Assembly (NCBI RefSeq): GCF_029946505.1
Contig: NZ_JARZHG010000025.1
Coordinates: 105,643 to 169,642 of the forward strand
Length of the DNA stretch: 64,000 nucleotides
From: Polyangium sp. y55x31
GTDB taxonomy: Bacteria > Myxococcota_A > Polyangia > Polyangiales > Polyangiaceae
Direction of reading: 5' to 3'
Of the stretch, positions 52,487-64,000 are shown in pieces. Within the stretch, counting starts at the first letter, position 1. The number at the start of each line of letters is the position of its first letter. A program made the position numbers and the translations under genes. Below the pieces are notes generated by a model that was not told where the DNA came from, ran no database searches, and saw only the letters and a list, made by a program, of their open reading frames with translations.

Positions 52487-55195
52487 CTAGTATTTCTGGA
52501 GAAAGGCGCGCAGGCTCGGTTCGAGTTTCTGCCTTTGCGCGACGCAAAGCGAGATCGACTCGAGGGACTGCGCGAGCGCCCGCGGCGCGCCGACGATCTC
52601 GGAGACGCGGCCCTCGAAGACGCGCGCGACGGCGGCGCGGTTCGTTTCATCGCACGAGCCCTGAAACACGAGGGGGAGGTAGCCGAGCGCCTCACTCGGC
52701 ATGCGCGAGACGAGGGCGCTCCAGTTCTTTTCGACGTACCCGAGGGATCGATCGAGCATTCGCTCGTCCTGGCCGAGGAGCCACACGGCGTCCCGCGGAT
52801 CGAAGCCGCCGTCGAGGACGAGCGCGAGCGATTCGTCGACGAGGGCGCGATCGCGGAAGCTCGTGAGCGCCCCGAGGAAGGCGCCGCGGCGGCGCTCGTC
52901 ACGCTCTTTCTTGGCAGCCTCGCGCAATCGATCGAAGAGCGCGCGGTCGCCGCCGTGACGCGCCGCGAGCGTGAGCGCGGGGCCGGCGACGTCGAGCGGT
53001 GCGGCATTCGGGTCGTCGAGGAAACGCGCGGCGAGGGCGCGAAGCTCGGCGAGCAAGGCCGGATCCTCGCCGCGATCGGCGACGAGCGAGACGAGGAGGG
53101 GTCGGAGGAAGGTGATGGCCTCGTCCTCGCCGGGCTTCGGGAGGACGCCGAGGGCGCGGGCGCGCTTGCCGAAGGTGCGCGTGATGAACGCGGCAAAGCG
53201 CGGGCGTAGGTCGGAAGGGACGTGCATGTCGCGGACGCGGGCGACGAGCGTGGCCGCGCCACGCTCGAGGAGAGGGTCCGGCTCGGCGACGACGTTGGGG
53301 ACGAGGGAAAGGACGTCGCCTGGGACGAGGGCGCCGCTCTCGACGAGGGCCGAGGCATCCTCGAGGAGCGCGAGGCGCTCGGGCAAGCCGAGGAATGTTC
53401 CCGGCTTGCCGAGGAGACGCGCGAGGGCGTCCTTGCCGAGATCGACGCGGTAATAACCGACGCCGGCGTCTTTCAGGACAAACGCCGCGGGGCACGATTT
53501 CGCTTTTTCGAGCGGGAGCTCGGCCGTCTTCGTGGTGAGGAGCGTGCAGGCGCGCGCGTCGGGGCCGCTTCCGTAACGGAGACAAACCGGGATCTGCCAG
53601 GTCGATTCGGCCGCGCCGGCGGATCCGGCCGGGAGCCAGCGCGATTGCGAGAGTTTTACGTGCGGGGGTTTGCCCTTCTCGCACGAAAGCTCGGCCTTGA
53701 CGAGCGGGACGCCGGGCTGGTCGAGGAACGTGGCGAACGCGGGGCCAATCTCGGGGCTGGTCTCGGCCGAGAGCGCGCTCAGGAAGTCGGCCGCTTTCGC
53801 ATTGCCGTGGGCGTGTTCGTCGAGGTAACGGCGGACGCCGCGCTGGAACTTCTCCGGGCCGACGTAGGCCTCGAACATGCGAAGGACGGCCGCGCCTTTC
53901 TGGTAGGTGATGCTGTCGAAGGCATTGGCGATGTCGTCCTGGGTGCGGATCTCCTGCCGGATTTTGCGCGCGCTGAGCAGGCCGTCCTCGCCCATGGCAT
54001 ACGAGGCCGAGGCGACGCGGCGGGTGTCCTCGCGCCAGGCGGGGGAGAAGCGCTCGACGATTTTGCTGCCCATCCAGGTGGCGAAGGCCTCGTTGAGCCA
54101 GATGTCCTCCCAGAAGTCCATGGTGACGAGGTTGCCGAACCATTGATGGGCGAGCTCGTGGGCCATGGTCGCGGTGAATCCACGCCGGAACATCGGCGTC
54201 TCGTCGGCGGGCGCGGCGAGCGAGCCGCGGGCGCCATACGTGACGAGCCCGGGGTTTTCCATGGCGCCGAACGAGGAGACGCGAGGAATGGTGACGACGT
54301 CGAGCTTTTCGTAGGGATAGGCCGTCCCGAGATACTCTTCGAGCATTCCGAGCAGCGGCGGCGTGGTCTTCGCCGCGAACGAGGCTTTGCCGGCAGCGCC
54401 GCGCGGGACGGCGATGCGGACCGGGACCTTGTTTTTCCCGGCCGTACCCGCGTCCACGATCTCGAAAGGCCCGACCGCGAAGGCGATGAGGTAACTCGGC
54501 ACGGGCGGCGTGGGCGCGAAGCGGACGAGCTTCATGCCGCCCGGCTCCTTGGTCTCGCCGAGGGCGGGCGTATTCGAGAGGGCGACGTCGGCTTCGCGGA
54601 CGCGCAACGAAATTTGCCAGGGGACTTTCACGCCGGGGTCGTCGATGCAAGGAAAGACGCGGCGTGCGGCGGTGGCCTCGAAATGGGAGAAGATGTACGA
54701 GGCGCCGTCGGCCTCCTCGCGGAAAGCGCCGTGATCGTCGAGCGAAGATACCGCGCCGCGATATTTCACGATGAGGCGCGCCGAGCCGGGCGGCGCCGGG
54801 GCGTCGAGCGCGAATCCGACGAGGTCGCCTTCCGTGGGCACGACGCGGAGCGGGAGGTGCTTGGCCGCGGCCTCGATGCGAGCCTCCTCGACGGTGAGAT
54901 GCTCGGCGTGGAGCCAGATGACGCGCGTGGGCTCGGCGAGGCTGAGGTCGATGGTGATCTCGCCGCGGAGGACGTCGTCGCCGGGGACGAGCGTGAGCGT
55001 CGCGGCATAACGAAGCGGATGCACGGCGCGCGGGAGGCGCAGGCCAGTGGGAGGCGCGGGGAGGTCGGGCGCGGGCGCGGCGGCCGTGGGTTTTTCGGCG
55101 GCGGTGGGAGCCGGGGGCGGCGCGGGCGGCGGCGCGGCGGAGCAAGCGACGGTCGTGGCGAGGAGCGCGAGGAGCGAGCGAGGGGATTTCATCAT
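52487..55195 (-). CDS. M1-family aminopeptidase lipoprotein
   Basis: A 902-residue zinc aminopeptidase of the M1 (gluzincin) family. The start at 55195 gives a signal peptide with lipobox TVAC and a Pro/Ala linker, so the enzyme is exported and lipid-anchored. The exopeptidase motif FGAMENPG and the zinc site HELAHQW...NEAF (HExxH with the third ligand Glu 18 residues on) are intact. The N-terminal beta domain (LRYAATLTLVPGDD...) and a long C-terminal helical domain match the family. It would trim peptides outside the cytoplasm, consistent with predatory nutrition (inference). It is transcribed toward the DUF6748-type gene, 69 bases apart. Confidence 0.95.
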   Translation of the reverse strand: MMKSPRSLLALLATTVACSAAPPPAPPPAPTAAEKPTAAAPAPDLPAPPTGLRLPRAVHPLRYAATLTLVPGDDVLRGEITIDLSLAEPTRVIWLHAEHLTVEEARIEAAAKHLPLRVVPTEGDLVGFALDAPAPPGSARLIVKYRGAVSSLDDHGAFREEADGASYIFSHFEATAARRVFPCIDDPGVKVPWQISLRVREADVALSNTPALGETKEPGGMKLVRFAPTPPVPSYLIAFAVGPFEIVDAGTAGKNKVPVRIAVPRGAAGKASFAAKTTPPLLGMLEEYLGTAYPYEKLDVVTIPRVSSFGAMENPGLVTYGARGSLAAPADETPMFRRGFTATMAHELAHQWFGNLVTMDFWEDIWLNEAFATWMGSKIVERFSPAWREDTRRVASASYAMGEDGLLSARKIRQEIRTQDDIANAFDSITYQKGAAVLRMFEAYVGPEKFQRGVRRYLDEHAHGNAKAADFLSALSAETSPEIGPAFATFLDQPGVPLVKAELSCEKGKPPHVKLSQSRWLPAGSAGAAESTWQIPVCLRYGSGPDARACTLLTTKTAELPLEKAKSCPAAFVLKDAGVGYYRVDLGKDALARLLGKPGTFLGLPERLALLEDASALVESGALVPGDVLSLVPNVVAEPDPLLERGAATLVARVRDMHVPSDLRPRFAAFITRTFGKRARALGVLPKPGEDEAITFLRPLLVSLVADRGEDPALLAELRALAARFLDDPNAAPLDVAGPALTLAARHGGDRALFDRLREAAKKERDERRRGAFLGALTSFRDRALVDESLALVLDGGFDPRDAVWLLGQDERMLDRSLGYVEKNWSALVSRMPSEALGYLPLVFQGSCDETNRAAVARVFEGRVSEIVGAPRALAQSLESISLCVAQRQKLEPSLRAFLQKY

Positions 55196-55377
55196 TCGGC
55201 TCGGAGGGCGGGAGGAAAGCGCGCGCATGGTGGCACGAGGCGCGCCCGAGATCACGATGGTTCGGCGCTCCGCGGCGGCCGCCACGCCCCGCCATGGCGG
55301 CGTCACCCCGGAGGCGGCATTTTCATGCACGAAAGCGGGGCTTTTTCCTGGCACGTCGTTCGCCACGGGGATGCGGC

Positions 55378-56328
55378 ATGCAGCCCAGGAAGCGGAAAGG
55401 CGAGGCGGGGCTCGACGACGATGTCGATCTCGTGCTCCGCCACGTATCCCGGCAATTCCCTCGCGAGGTGGCGCGCGCGCTCTGCGACGCGGACGAGACC
55501 GTCGAGCCCCTCGGATGGGTGGAGACGCAGGTGACCGGGCGTCAGCGGAGGCTCGATCGCGCGCTCTCCGTGAGAGTCGGCGACGAGCGGCGGCTGCTCC
55601 ACGCGGAGTGGACGCTCACGATGAACGAGGAAATCGCGTTCCGCGTGTTCGAATATCACAACCTCACGGCGCTCGCCGCGGCCGACGAGGCGCGCGGAGG
55701 CCGAGGCAAGCCGCTGCCGATCGAGAGCGTGGTGATCGTCCTGTCCGGTCGGGAAGAACCGTGGCCCGCGCACGCCGCGTACCGGACGTCCCCGGCGAGG
55801 GCCCCGTTTTGCGGGGTGCATTTCCGGATCGAGCCCGTCTACCAGCGCACCGTGGCCGAGCTCGAGGCCCGCGGGAGTGCGTTCTGGATGATCTTCACGC
55901 CCCTCGCCGTCGACGCGGACGCGCGCAATCTGGAGGCGGTGATGGAGGCCCTGCGTGCCCGGACGAACGAACGCGACTTCGCGGAGCTCGGGGCGGCGAT
56001 GGTCGCGCTGGCGGATGCGGACAAGAGGGAGCGGGGGCTCGCGGATGTGGTACACTCCTGTTTGTCGCGGGAGATCGTCATGCAAAACCGGATCTTCAGG
56101 GAAGGGAAAGCGATGGGGATCGAGGAGGGGTTTGTCCAGGGCCAGCTCGCGGTGCTCGCGCGCCAGGTCGAAAGGCGGCTCCGGCGCCCGCTCCGCGCAG
56201 ACGAGCAGGCGCAGCTCGCCGAGCATCTGCGAGTGGATGGTCCGGACGTCGTGGCCGATGCCATCTTCGACCCCGAAAGCCGAGAGCGCTGGCGCTCGCT
56301 CCTTTCGCCGCGAACGCCGACGCAATGA
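55378..56328 (+). CDS. Rpn/YhgA-like putative nuclease
   Basis: A 316-residue protein, ATG at 55378. The N-terminal 170 residues suggest the Rpn/YhgA-type PD-(D/E)XK nuclease fold. RLLHAEWTLTMNEEIAFRVFEYHNL gives a core Glu strand followed by an Arg-x-x-x-Tyr helix, as in that family. PIESVVIVLSGREEPW, then a C-terminal helical part with GKAMGIEEGFVQGQLAVLARQVERRL and LAEHLRVDGPDVVADAIFD, resembles the tails of related transposase-annotated proteins. Family membership is likely but not certain; homologues are often mislabelled as transposases. No inverted repeats flank it. It is divergent from the aminopeptidase gene. Confidence 0.65.
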   Translation: MQPRKRKGEAGLDDDVDLVLRHVSRQFPREVARALCDADETVEPLGWVETQVTGRQRRLDRALSVRVGDERRLLHAEWTLTMNEEIAFRVFEYHNLTALAAADEARGGRGKPLPIESVVIVLSGREEPWPAHAAYRTSPARAPFCGVHFRIEPVYQRTVAELEARGSAFWMIFTPLAVDADARNLEAVMEALRARTNERDFAELGAAMVALADADKRERGLADVVHSCLSREIVMQNRIFREGKAMGIEEGFVQGQLAVLARQVERRLRRPLRADEQAQLAEHLRVDGPDVVADAIFDPESRERWRSLLSPRTPTQ

Positions 56329-56383
56329 GAGCCCCATTCTCGGGCGCGCCCGAGGAGCCACCGGTCCGTGGTATACCCGGGCC

Positions 56384-56779
56384 ATGCAAAAACGACGGGT
56401 GTTCTCGGGCGCGGAGTGGGAAGCGCGCGTGGGGTATTGCCGGGCCGTGGCCGTCGGCCCGCACGTGTACGTGGGCGGGACGGCGCCCGTCGCGGTAGGC
56501 GGAGGGACACACGCCGAGGGAGACGCATATGCCCAGGCGATCCGCTGCTTCGAGATCATCGAGGCCGCGCTGCGGGAATTGGGCGGGTCCCTCGCGGATG
56601 TCGTGCGCACGCGGATGTACGTGACCAACATCGAGCGCTGGCCCGAGATCGGGCGCGCGCACCAGGAGAAGGTCGGCGCCCACGCGCCCGCCGCGACGAT
56701 GGTCGAGGTGCGGCGGCTCATCGCGCCGGACATGCTCGTGGAGATCGAGGTCGACGCTTACGTCGAGGGAGCCGCCTGA
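56384..56779 (+). CDS. Rid-family (YjgF/YER057c/UK114) protein
   Basis: A 131-residue Rid-superfamily protein, ATG at 56384. The family strands VGYCRAVAVGPHVYVGGTAPV, the helix QAIRCFEIIEAALRELGGSLADVVRTRMYVTNI and the end MLVEIEVDAYVEG are clear. RidA itself hydrolyses reactive enamine/imine intermediates using an Arg in a PARSCVEV context. Here the equivalent segment is P102-A-A-T-M-V-E-V, so that Arg is replaced by Ala104. This points to a Rid subfamily without the classical deaminase activity (inference from established RidA work). It lies 55 bases after the Rpn-like gene. Confidence 0.92.
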   Translation: MQKRRVFSGAEWEARVGYCRAVAVGPHVYVGGTAPVAVGGGTHAEGDAYAQAIRCFEIIEAALRELGGSLADVVRTRMYVTNIERWPEIGRAHQEKVGAHAPAATMVEVRRLIAPDMLVEIEVDAYVEGAA

Positions 56780-56801
56780 GCGCGGCGAGCGCGCCCCGGG
56801 C

Positions 56802-58181
56802 TCATTGCTCGAGCACGAGGATCGATTTGTCGTAATAGGACGCGACGACGGCGCGGGAGCTGTCGCGCGTGACGTCCACGGCGCAGACGCCCGGGCCCGT
56901 CGGAATCGTGGCGACGATGCGGAGCGGTTCGCCGGCGATGACGGCGACGCCGCTGCCCTTGGGGGGCCGCTCGGTTCCGCCGAGCGCGACGAAGAGCGTG
57001 CGCCCATCCGGCGAGGCCGCGCCTGCGCAAGGCGCACCGTCGAGCATGAGCGTGCTCGTGACCTTCATCGTGGCAAGGTCGACGACCGTCACCGTGCGCG
57101 CCTTGCTGTCGAGCGTGACGCCGAGGCGGTCGTCGTTCAGGAGGAAGCCCTGCTCCGGGCTCAAGCCCACGGCCGTCGACTTGACCTGCGTGGTCGCGGC
57201 GATGTCGAGGAGGACGGCCTTGTTCGAGACGCGGTCCGGGAAGAAGAGCGAGCCTCCATCCCGGGAAACCACGCCGGCGCGTGGCTCGCGACCAATGAAG
57301 ATGCTGCGGCGGGTCGCGCCGAAGGGCTCCTCGCTCGGGTCGAAGAGGTCGATCCACGCGCCCGCGGCGCGGCCGCCGTGCGAGAGCGCGCCCATCGCCC
57401 CGATGTACGGGCGGTTCTCGGCGCGGACGAGGAAGAGCTGGCCCGTCGCGTGCGGCAAGGTGATGTCCGCGAGGCGCACGCCCGTCGGCAGGTCGAAGCG
57501 CGCGACGCGCTTGCCGTCGATGGTCGAGGCCACGACGCTGCGGCCGTCCGGCATCGGGACGATCTCGCCCGGGCTCTTGCCGACGTCGAGCAGCACCGGA
57601 TCCCGATCCCACGCCGACGTGTCCATCACCGGGATCCGCGCCGCGTCCTCGTGACGGAGGACCGCGACGTACCGGTCGAACAGCATCCGGATCTCGTCGC
57701 CCTGCGCGGGCATCGAGGCCTTGTGCACGAGCTCGCCCGTCTTCAGCTTGTACTCGCGCAGCGTGGCGTCGTCGGCGCTGACGTAGACGCTCGTGCCCTT
57801 CGGGTGGAAGACGACGTCGAGCGGGTGCGCGTCGCCGAGGCGGATCTCGCGGGTCTTCCAGCGTTTCTGCGGGTCGGCCGGCGTGGGCTCGGGCTCGGCC
57901 TCGATCTCGGGGCCGATCGATCCAGGGCGCGGCGCGCCCGCGGCGCTGCTGGATCCCGATGGATCGAGGTTCGTCAGCGGCGGCGCCTCGCCCACGGGGG
58001 ATTCGCGGCCGCCCACGACGACGGCGAAGATCGTGCCGGCAAGCGCGATGCCGCCGAGGATCACGCGTGGCACGCGCGGCTGCGCTTCGGGGACGAGCCA
58101 CGCCTTGCACGCGCGGCACTTGCGCGCGCCGAAGACGATCGGCGCTTTGCAGGCAGGGCACGGGACGCGCTGCTGGCTCAT
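56802..58181 (-). CDS. Zinc-ribbon, membrane-anchored beta-propeller protein 2
   Basis: A 459-residue protein. The ATG at 58181 overlaps the stop of the upstream paralogue (ATGA), which decides the start. The N-terminal zinc ribbon is CPACKAPIVFGARKCRAC. A single membrane helix (VILGGIALAGTIFAVVVG) follows at about 42-60, then a seven-bladed propeller with YVTN/lactonase-like blades (DVVFHPKGTSVYVSADDATLREY, AGAASPDGRTLFVALGG, VVASYYDKSILVLEQ). The predicted topology puts the zinc ribbon in the cytoplasm and the propeller outside. The function is unknown; signalling or assembly scaffolding is plausible. Confidence 0.82.
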   Translation of the reverse strand: MSQQRVPCPACKAPIVFGARKCRACKAWLVPEAQPRVPRVILGGIALAGTIFAVVVGGRESPVGEAPPLTNLDPSGSSSAAGAPRPGSIGPEIEAEPEPTPADPQKRWKTREIRLGDAHPLDVVFHPKGTSVYVSADDATLREYKLKTGELVHKASMPAQGDEIRMLFDRYVAVLRHEDAARIPVMDTSAWDRDPVLLDVGKSPGEIVPMPDGRSVVASTIDGKRVARFDLPTGVRLADITLPHATGQLFLVRAENRPYIGAMGALSHGGRAAGAWIDLFDPSEEPFGATRRSIFIGREPRAGVVSRDGGSLFFPDRVSNKAVLLDIAATTQVKSTAVGLSPEQGFLLNDDRLGVTLDSKARTVTVVDLATMKVTSTLMLDGAPCAGAASPDGRTLFVALGGTERPPKGSGVAVIAGEPLRIVATIPTGPGVCAVDVTRDSSRAVVASYYDKSILVLEQ

Positions 58182-59746
58182 CGCACCACCCACGCGACCT
58201 TGGCCCAGTCCGAGAAGACGAGCGCCATGCGGCCGTCCGGCGTCAGCCGCACGCGCTTCGGCTCGCCCGAGAGCGGAAGGAGCTTCACCGCGTAGGACTC
58301 GAGATCCACGAGCGCGAGCGAGCCCGCGCCGTCACCGGTGAGCGTCACGAGCGCCTGCTCGCCGTCGGGCGTGACCACGAGATCGGTCGCGCGTCCGTTG
58401 AACGGGATGTGCCGCGCGAGCTCGCCCTTCGCGAGATCAAAGACCTCGAGCGCGCGTCCCTCGTGGCAACGCACGAGCGCGCGGCGTCCGCGACGCACGA
58501 GCTCGATCTGCTCGGGCTCGTCGCAGGTCTGGATCCGCTCGCGACGGCGCACCGCGCCCGACGGCAACCATTCGAGCGGCACGAGCGCGTCCTCGGCGCG
58601 GAGGACGACGTAACTCGCGCTGCCATCGGGCGTCATGAGCACGCTGACGGGGTTGCCCAGCATCGACGTGCGCACGCGATCCTGCTGCGACGCGAGCCGG
58701 CTCGGATCGAACGCGTACACGGCACCGCCCGCGGGATCTCGCAGGCCCGGCAGCGGGACCTGTCCCGTCGTGCCGAGCGCGCGCGTGCCGGTGTCGTCGA
58801 CGCCCATCGGCCCGACGGGATCGTCGCCGAAATGGATGCGGTCGATCTCGGCGTGGTACTCCGTCGCCAGGATCGCGACCGCGTGCGCCGAGGGGAGCGA
58901 CACGAGCGCGCGCCGGCCGTTCGCACCGACCGACACCTGCCCGACCATCGCGCCGAGATCGATCGTCTTCTGCAGGCCCATCGTGGCCGCGTCGACGACG
59001 TAGAGCCTTTGCGGCGAGGTCGCGTAGAGGTGCTCGCCGACGCGGTAGAGGCCTTTGATCTGCGGCGCATCGCTGACGAGCGTGAGCAGCGCGCCCGTGC
59101 GCGCGTCGTGCACCTCGATGCCCGTGAGCAGCGCGAGCGCGAAGCGATCCGCGTCGAGCGGCATGGCGTCGGAGACGTCCTTCGGCAGGGCGAACGGGCC
59201 CGTCACGAGGGGTTGGTCGCCGAGGTGTCCGACATCGTTCGGCTTTTGCCAGACGCACTGGCCGACCTGGCAGGCCTCGCCGTGCCAGCAGGGCGAGGTG
59301 CAGGTCGGCGTGACGGCGCTCGGCGAGCGCGAGGCGGCGCGCGGCGGGAGGAAGCGGCCCGGGGCGAGGCTGCGCAGGGCGATGCCTGTCGCGAGCACGC
59401 CGGCCATCGCGAGGCCCGTGACGAGTGGACGCCAGTGCAGCGACAGCCAGCTCGGCGCCTTGACCGTGGTCGCGCCGGCCTTGAGGCTCTTGCTGCCCGC
59501 GAGGGGCTCGTCGCACTCCGGGCAGAGCTCGAGGCCGGGAGCCACGGACTCCAGGCACGTCGGGCACCGCAGCCGCTTCTTGCCGGCGTCGCGGACGGAG
59601 ACCGGCGCGCTGGTCTTGGCGGGGGTCGGGGGAGGCGGTACGGCGTCGTGCACGTTCGGCCGGTGAATACCCCGACCGCGGTCCGGCGTCGAGGGGGGCC
59701 AAGCCGATCCGCCCGTGGCGGTGCCGAGGTTTGGGGCGAAGGCCAC
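58178..59746 (-). CDS. Zinc-ribbon, membrane-anchored beta-propeller protein 1
   Basis: A 522-residue paralogue of the next gene, from a GTG at 59746 (a later start such as the GTG in NVHDAV is possible). A disordered N-terminus precedes the zinc ribbon CPTCLESVAPGLELCPEC, then a membrane helix (WRPLVTGLAMAGVLATGIAL) at about 105-125. An outside Cys cluster follows (PTCTSPCWHGEACQVGQC), and finally a propeller with blades such as VVDAATMGLQKTIDLGAM and LVVTPDGEQALVTLTGDG. It shares architecture and a stop/start overlap with the gene at 56802, so the pair is an operon of tandem duplicates that may form a hetero-complex. Confidence 0.8.
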   Translation of the reverse strand: MAFAPNLGTATGGSAWPPSTPDRGRGIHRPNVHDAVPPPPTPAKTSAPVSVRDAGKKRLRCPTCLESVAPGLELCPECDEPLAGSKSLKAGATTVKAPSWLSLHWRPLVTGLAMAGVLATGIALRSLAPGRFLPPRAASRSPSAVTPTCTSPCWHGEACQVGQCVWQKPNDVGHLGDQPLVTGPFALPKDVSDAMPLDADRFALALLTGIEVHDARTGALLTLVSDAPQIKGLYRVGEHLYATSPQRLYVVDAATMGLQKTIDLGAMVGQVSVGANGRRALVSLPSAHAVAILATEYHAEIDRIHFGDDPVGPMGVDDTGTRALGTTGQVPLPGLRDPAGGAVYAFDPSRLASQQDRVRTSMLGNPVSVLMTPDGSASYVVLRAEDALVPLEWLPSGAVRRRERIQTCDEPEQIELVRRGRRALVRCHEGRALEVFDLAKGELARHIPFNGRATDLVVTPDGEQALVTLTGDGAGSLALVDLESYAVKLLPLSGEPKRVRLTPDGRMALVFSDWAKVAWVVR

Positions 59747-59781
59747 CGTGAGGCGAGCCGAAGCCCCATCGTGGACGTAAG

Positions 59782-60659
59782 ATGCCCGTCGTGAACCTGC
59801 GACCCCTCTCCCCGCTCCTGCTCGTCTCGGCGCTCTTCGCGAGCGCGTGTGGCGGGAGCCAGCACGCGGACAACGGCGGCGCCCACGAGATCCGGCGGCC
59901 GAAGGAAATGGAGGATCTCGTGCCGCGTGAGCGCGAGATCGTCGAACGGCTGCTCGACGAGCAGATCGCGCCCTGTCCCGACCAGGCCGTGCCGCTCTCC
60001 ACCTGCCTCGACGAGAAGCGCTCTTGCAAGGCCTGCGAGCCCGCCGCGCGTTTCCTCACGGAGCGCGTGAAAGCCGGCCTCGGCCGCGCCGACGCCGCGC
60101 ACGCCTACGAGATCCGCTTCGGGAGCAAGGTGACCACGGTCGACGTCGCCGACTCGCCGACGAGGGGCGCCGCGAACGCGCCGGTCACGATCATGGTCTG
60201 GTCGGACTTCGAGTGCCCGGCGTGCCGGAGGATCGTGCCGATCGTCGAGCGCATCGCCGCGACACACGAGAACGACGTGCGCCTCGTGCACAAGTTCTAC
60301 CCGCTGCCGCGGCACACCCACGCGGAGGTCGCGGCCCGCGCCGCGTACGCCGCGCAGAAGCAGGGGCGCTACTGGGAGATGGAGCACGAGCTCTTCGAGA
60401 ACCAGGACAAACTCAGCGACGCCACGATCGGCGAGATCGCCGAGGAGCTCGGGCTCGACATGGGCAAGCTGCGCGCGGACATGCAATCCGAAGCGGCGGC
60501 GAAGACGATCGAGCGCGACAAGGCCGACGCGGATCGCGCGGGCCTCATGGGCACGCCCTTCATCCTGATCAACGGGCGCGAGTTCGACCTCGGCCTCTTC
60601 AAGCCCGAGCCCGACCTCGACGCGTGGGTCTCGATGGAGATCGAGCTCGCCCGCGGGCG

Positions 60660-60663
<4 letters not shown>
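59782..60663 (+). CDS. DsbA-like thiol oxidoreductase lipoprotein
   Basis: A 293-residue lipoprotein with lipobox ASAC at about residues 20-23. An N-terminal region with a Cys pair (STCLDEKRSCKAC) is followed by a DsbA/thioredoxin-like domain: VTIMVWSDFECPACRRI with the active site C145-P-A-C148, then KFYPLPRHTHAEVAARAA and the cis-Pro loop MGTPFILINGREF. It probably forms or exchanges disulphides in exported proteins; the many Cys-rich lipoproteins in this window are possible clients (inference). Its TAG stop and the TAG stop of the convergent gene overlap in a CTAG palindrome (60660-60663). Confidence 0.93.
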
Positions 60664-63787
<3,124 letters not shown>

Positions 63788-63805
63788 AGGCGCGCACAAA
63801 AACGA

Positions 63806-63842
63806 AGCGCCCCGAAGCCTCGGCTCCGGGGCGCTTTCTTTC
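63806..63842. terminator. Bidirectional rho-independent terminator
   Basis: A 9-bp stem, AGCGCCCCG (63806-63814) with CGGGGCGCT (63827-63835), closes a loop that itself folds (AGCC/GGCT). TTTCTTTC follows on the plus strand, and on the minus strand TTCGTTTTTG follows the stem. It can therefore terminate both enolase and the convergent RGG-protein gene. Confidence 0.85.
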
Positions 63843-63870
63843 GGGCCGGCTCTCGCCGGGCCCTCACGTC

Positions 63871-64000
63871 TTACCAGCGATCGCCGCGATCCCCACGACC
63901 GCCGCGATCCCGGCCGCCGCCGCCGCCGCGACCGCCGCGCCGGTCGCCGCCACGACCGCCGCCGCCACCGCCGCGACCGCCGCCGCCACCACCGCCGCCG
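63871..64000 (-). CDS. RGG-rich protein, C-terminus (cut by window edge)
   Basis: Only the last 42 codons, ending in TAA at 63873-63871, are in the window. They encode a Gly/Arg repeat tail: runs of GGG interrupted by RGG units, then DRRGG, RDRGG and RGDRGDRW. Such tails occur on bacterial RRM RNA-binding proteins, DEAD-box helicases and single-strand DNA-binding proteins; RRM protein is my first guess. It is convergent with enolase and shares its terminator. Confidence 0.6.
   Translation of the reverse strand, partial: GGGGGGGGRGGGGGGRGGDRRGGRGGGGGRDRGGRGDRGDRW

Noticed and set aside
55378..56328. Transposase or insertion sequence
   Set aside because: The similarity is to the Rpn/YhgA nuclease fold; no terminal inverted repeats or target duplications flank it.
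63880..64000. GCC-rich run at the right edge as a non-coding repeat
   Set aside because: On the minus strand it reads as a clean RGG tail that ends in TAA beside a bidirectional terminator, so coding is the better explanation.

Overview
The window is high-GC DNA (roughly 70% by eye, third codon positions almost all G or C) with tightly packed genes, many GTG/TTG starts and 1-11 base overlaps. The content suggests a myxobacterium of the Polyangium/Sorangium type: an unusually large number of exported lipoproteins (fourteen), a CGDG...CDDGN Cys-rich repeat typical of myxobacteria, a kinase-ATPase-TPR giant, several PAS/GAF histidine kinases, a peptidylglycine-monooxygenase-like copper enzyme and an alpha-2-macroglobulin. 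The taxonomic assignment is inference. I saw no rRNA, tRNA, CRISPR array, insertion sequence or phage gene.

Layout. 1-1837 (minus): a GAF sensor protein cut by the window edge, a CheY-like receiver and a VWA lipoprotein. 2082-10272 (plus): a chemosensory operon cheY-cheA-cheW-cheW-HEAT-cheR-cheB with translational coupling and no receptor gene. 10273-17071: a Uma2-family nuclease-fold protein, a LysM lytic transglycosylase, and an overlapping phosphoesterase/di-heme peroxidase lipoprotein pair. 17072-28427: an HYR-domain lipoprotein, a PAS histidine kinase, an acidic hypothetical protein, a lipoprotein and a large alpha-2-macroglobulin with an intact thioester motif. 28434-37146: a DUF4180 protein, a repeat lipoprotein, a TetR-P450 operon with a clear palindromic operator, a small hypothetical protein, an alpha/beta hydrolase, a large PAS/GAF kinase with a truncated receiver tail, a second TetR, an FHA protein and a coiled-coil protein. 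37224-46652: surface and secreted proteins, including an Asp-box propeller, a dienelactone hydrolase-like lipoprotein, a copper monooxygenase with all six ligands, a beta-rich outer membrane candidate and a long surface-repeat protein. 46716-56779: a GNAT acetyltransferase, the kinase/cyclase-like/AAA/TPR protein, a small gene with an in-frame TGA, a probable DUF6748 lipoprotein, an M1 aminopeptidase, an Rpn-like protein and a Rid-family protein. 56802-64000: two tandem zinc-ribbon/membrane/propeller proteins, a DsbA-like lipoprotein, a miniature TssM-TssL-like pair, enolase with a bidirectional terminator, and the C-terminus of an RGG-rich protein.

The most unusual object is at 51116-51505 on the minus strand. 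A short coding frame runs through a TGA and stays coding-like for another 57 codons. The TGA is followed 17 nt later by a stem whose loop reads GGUC. This geometry fits the bacterial SECIS rule, so the gene may be an undescribed selenoprotein; a nonsense-mutated pseudogene is the competing explanation.
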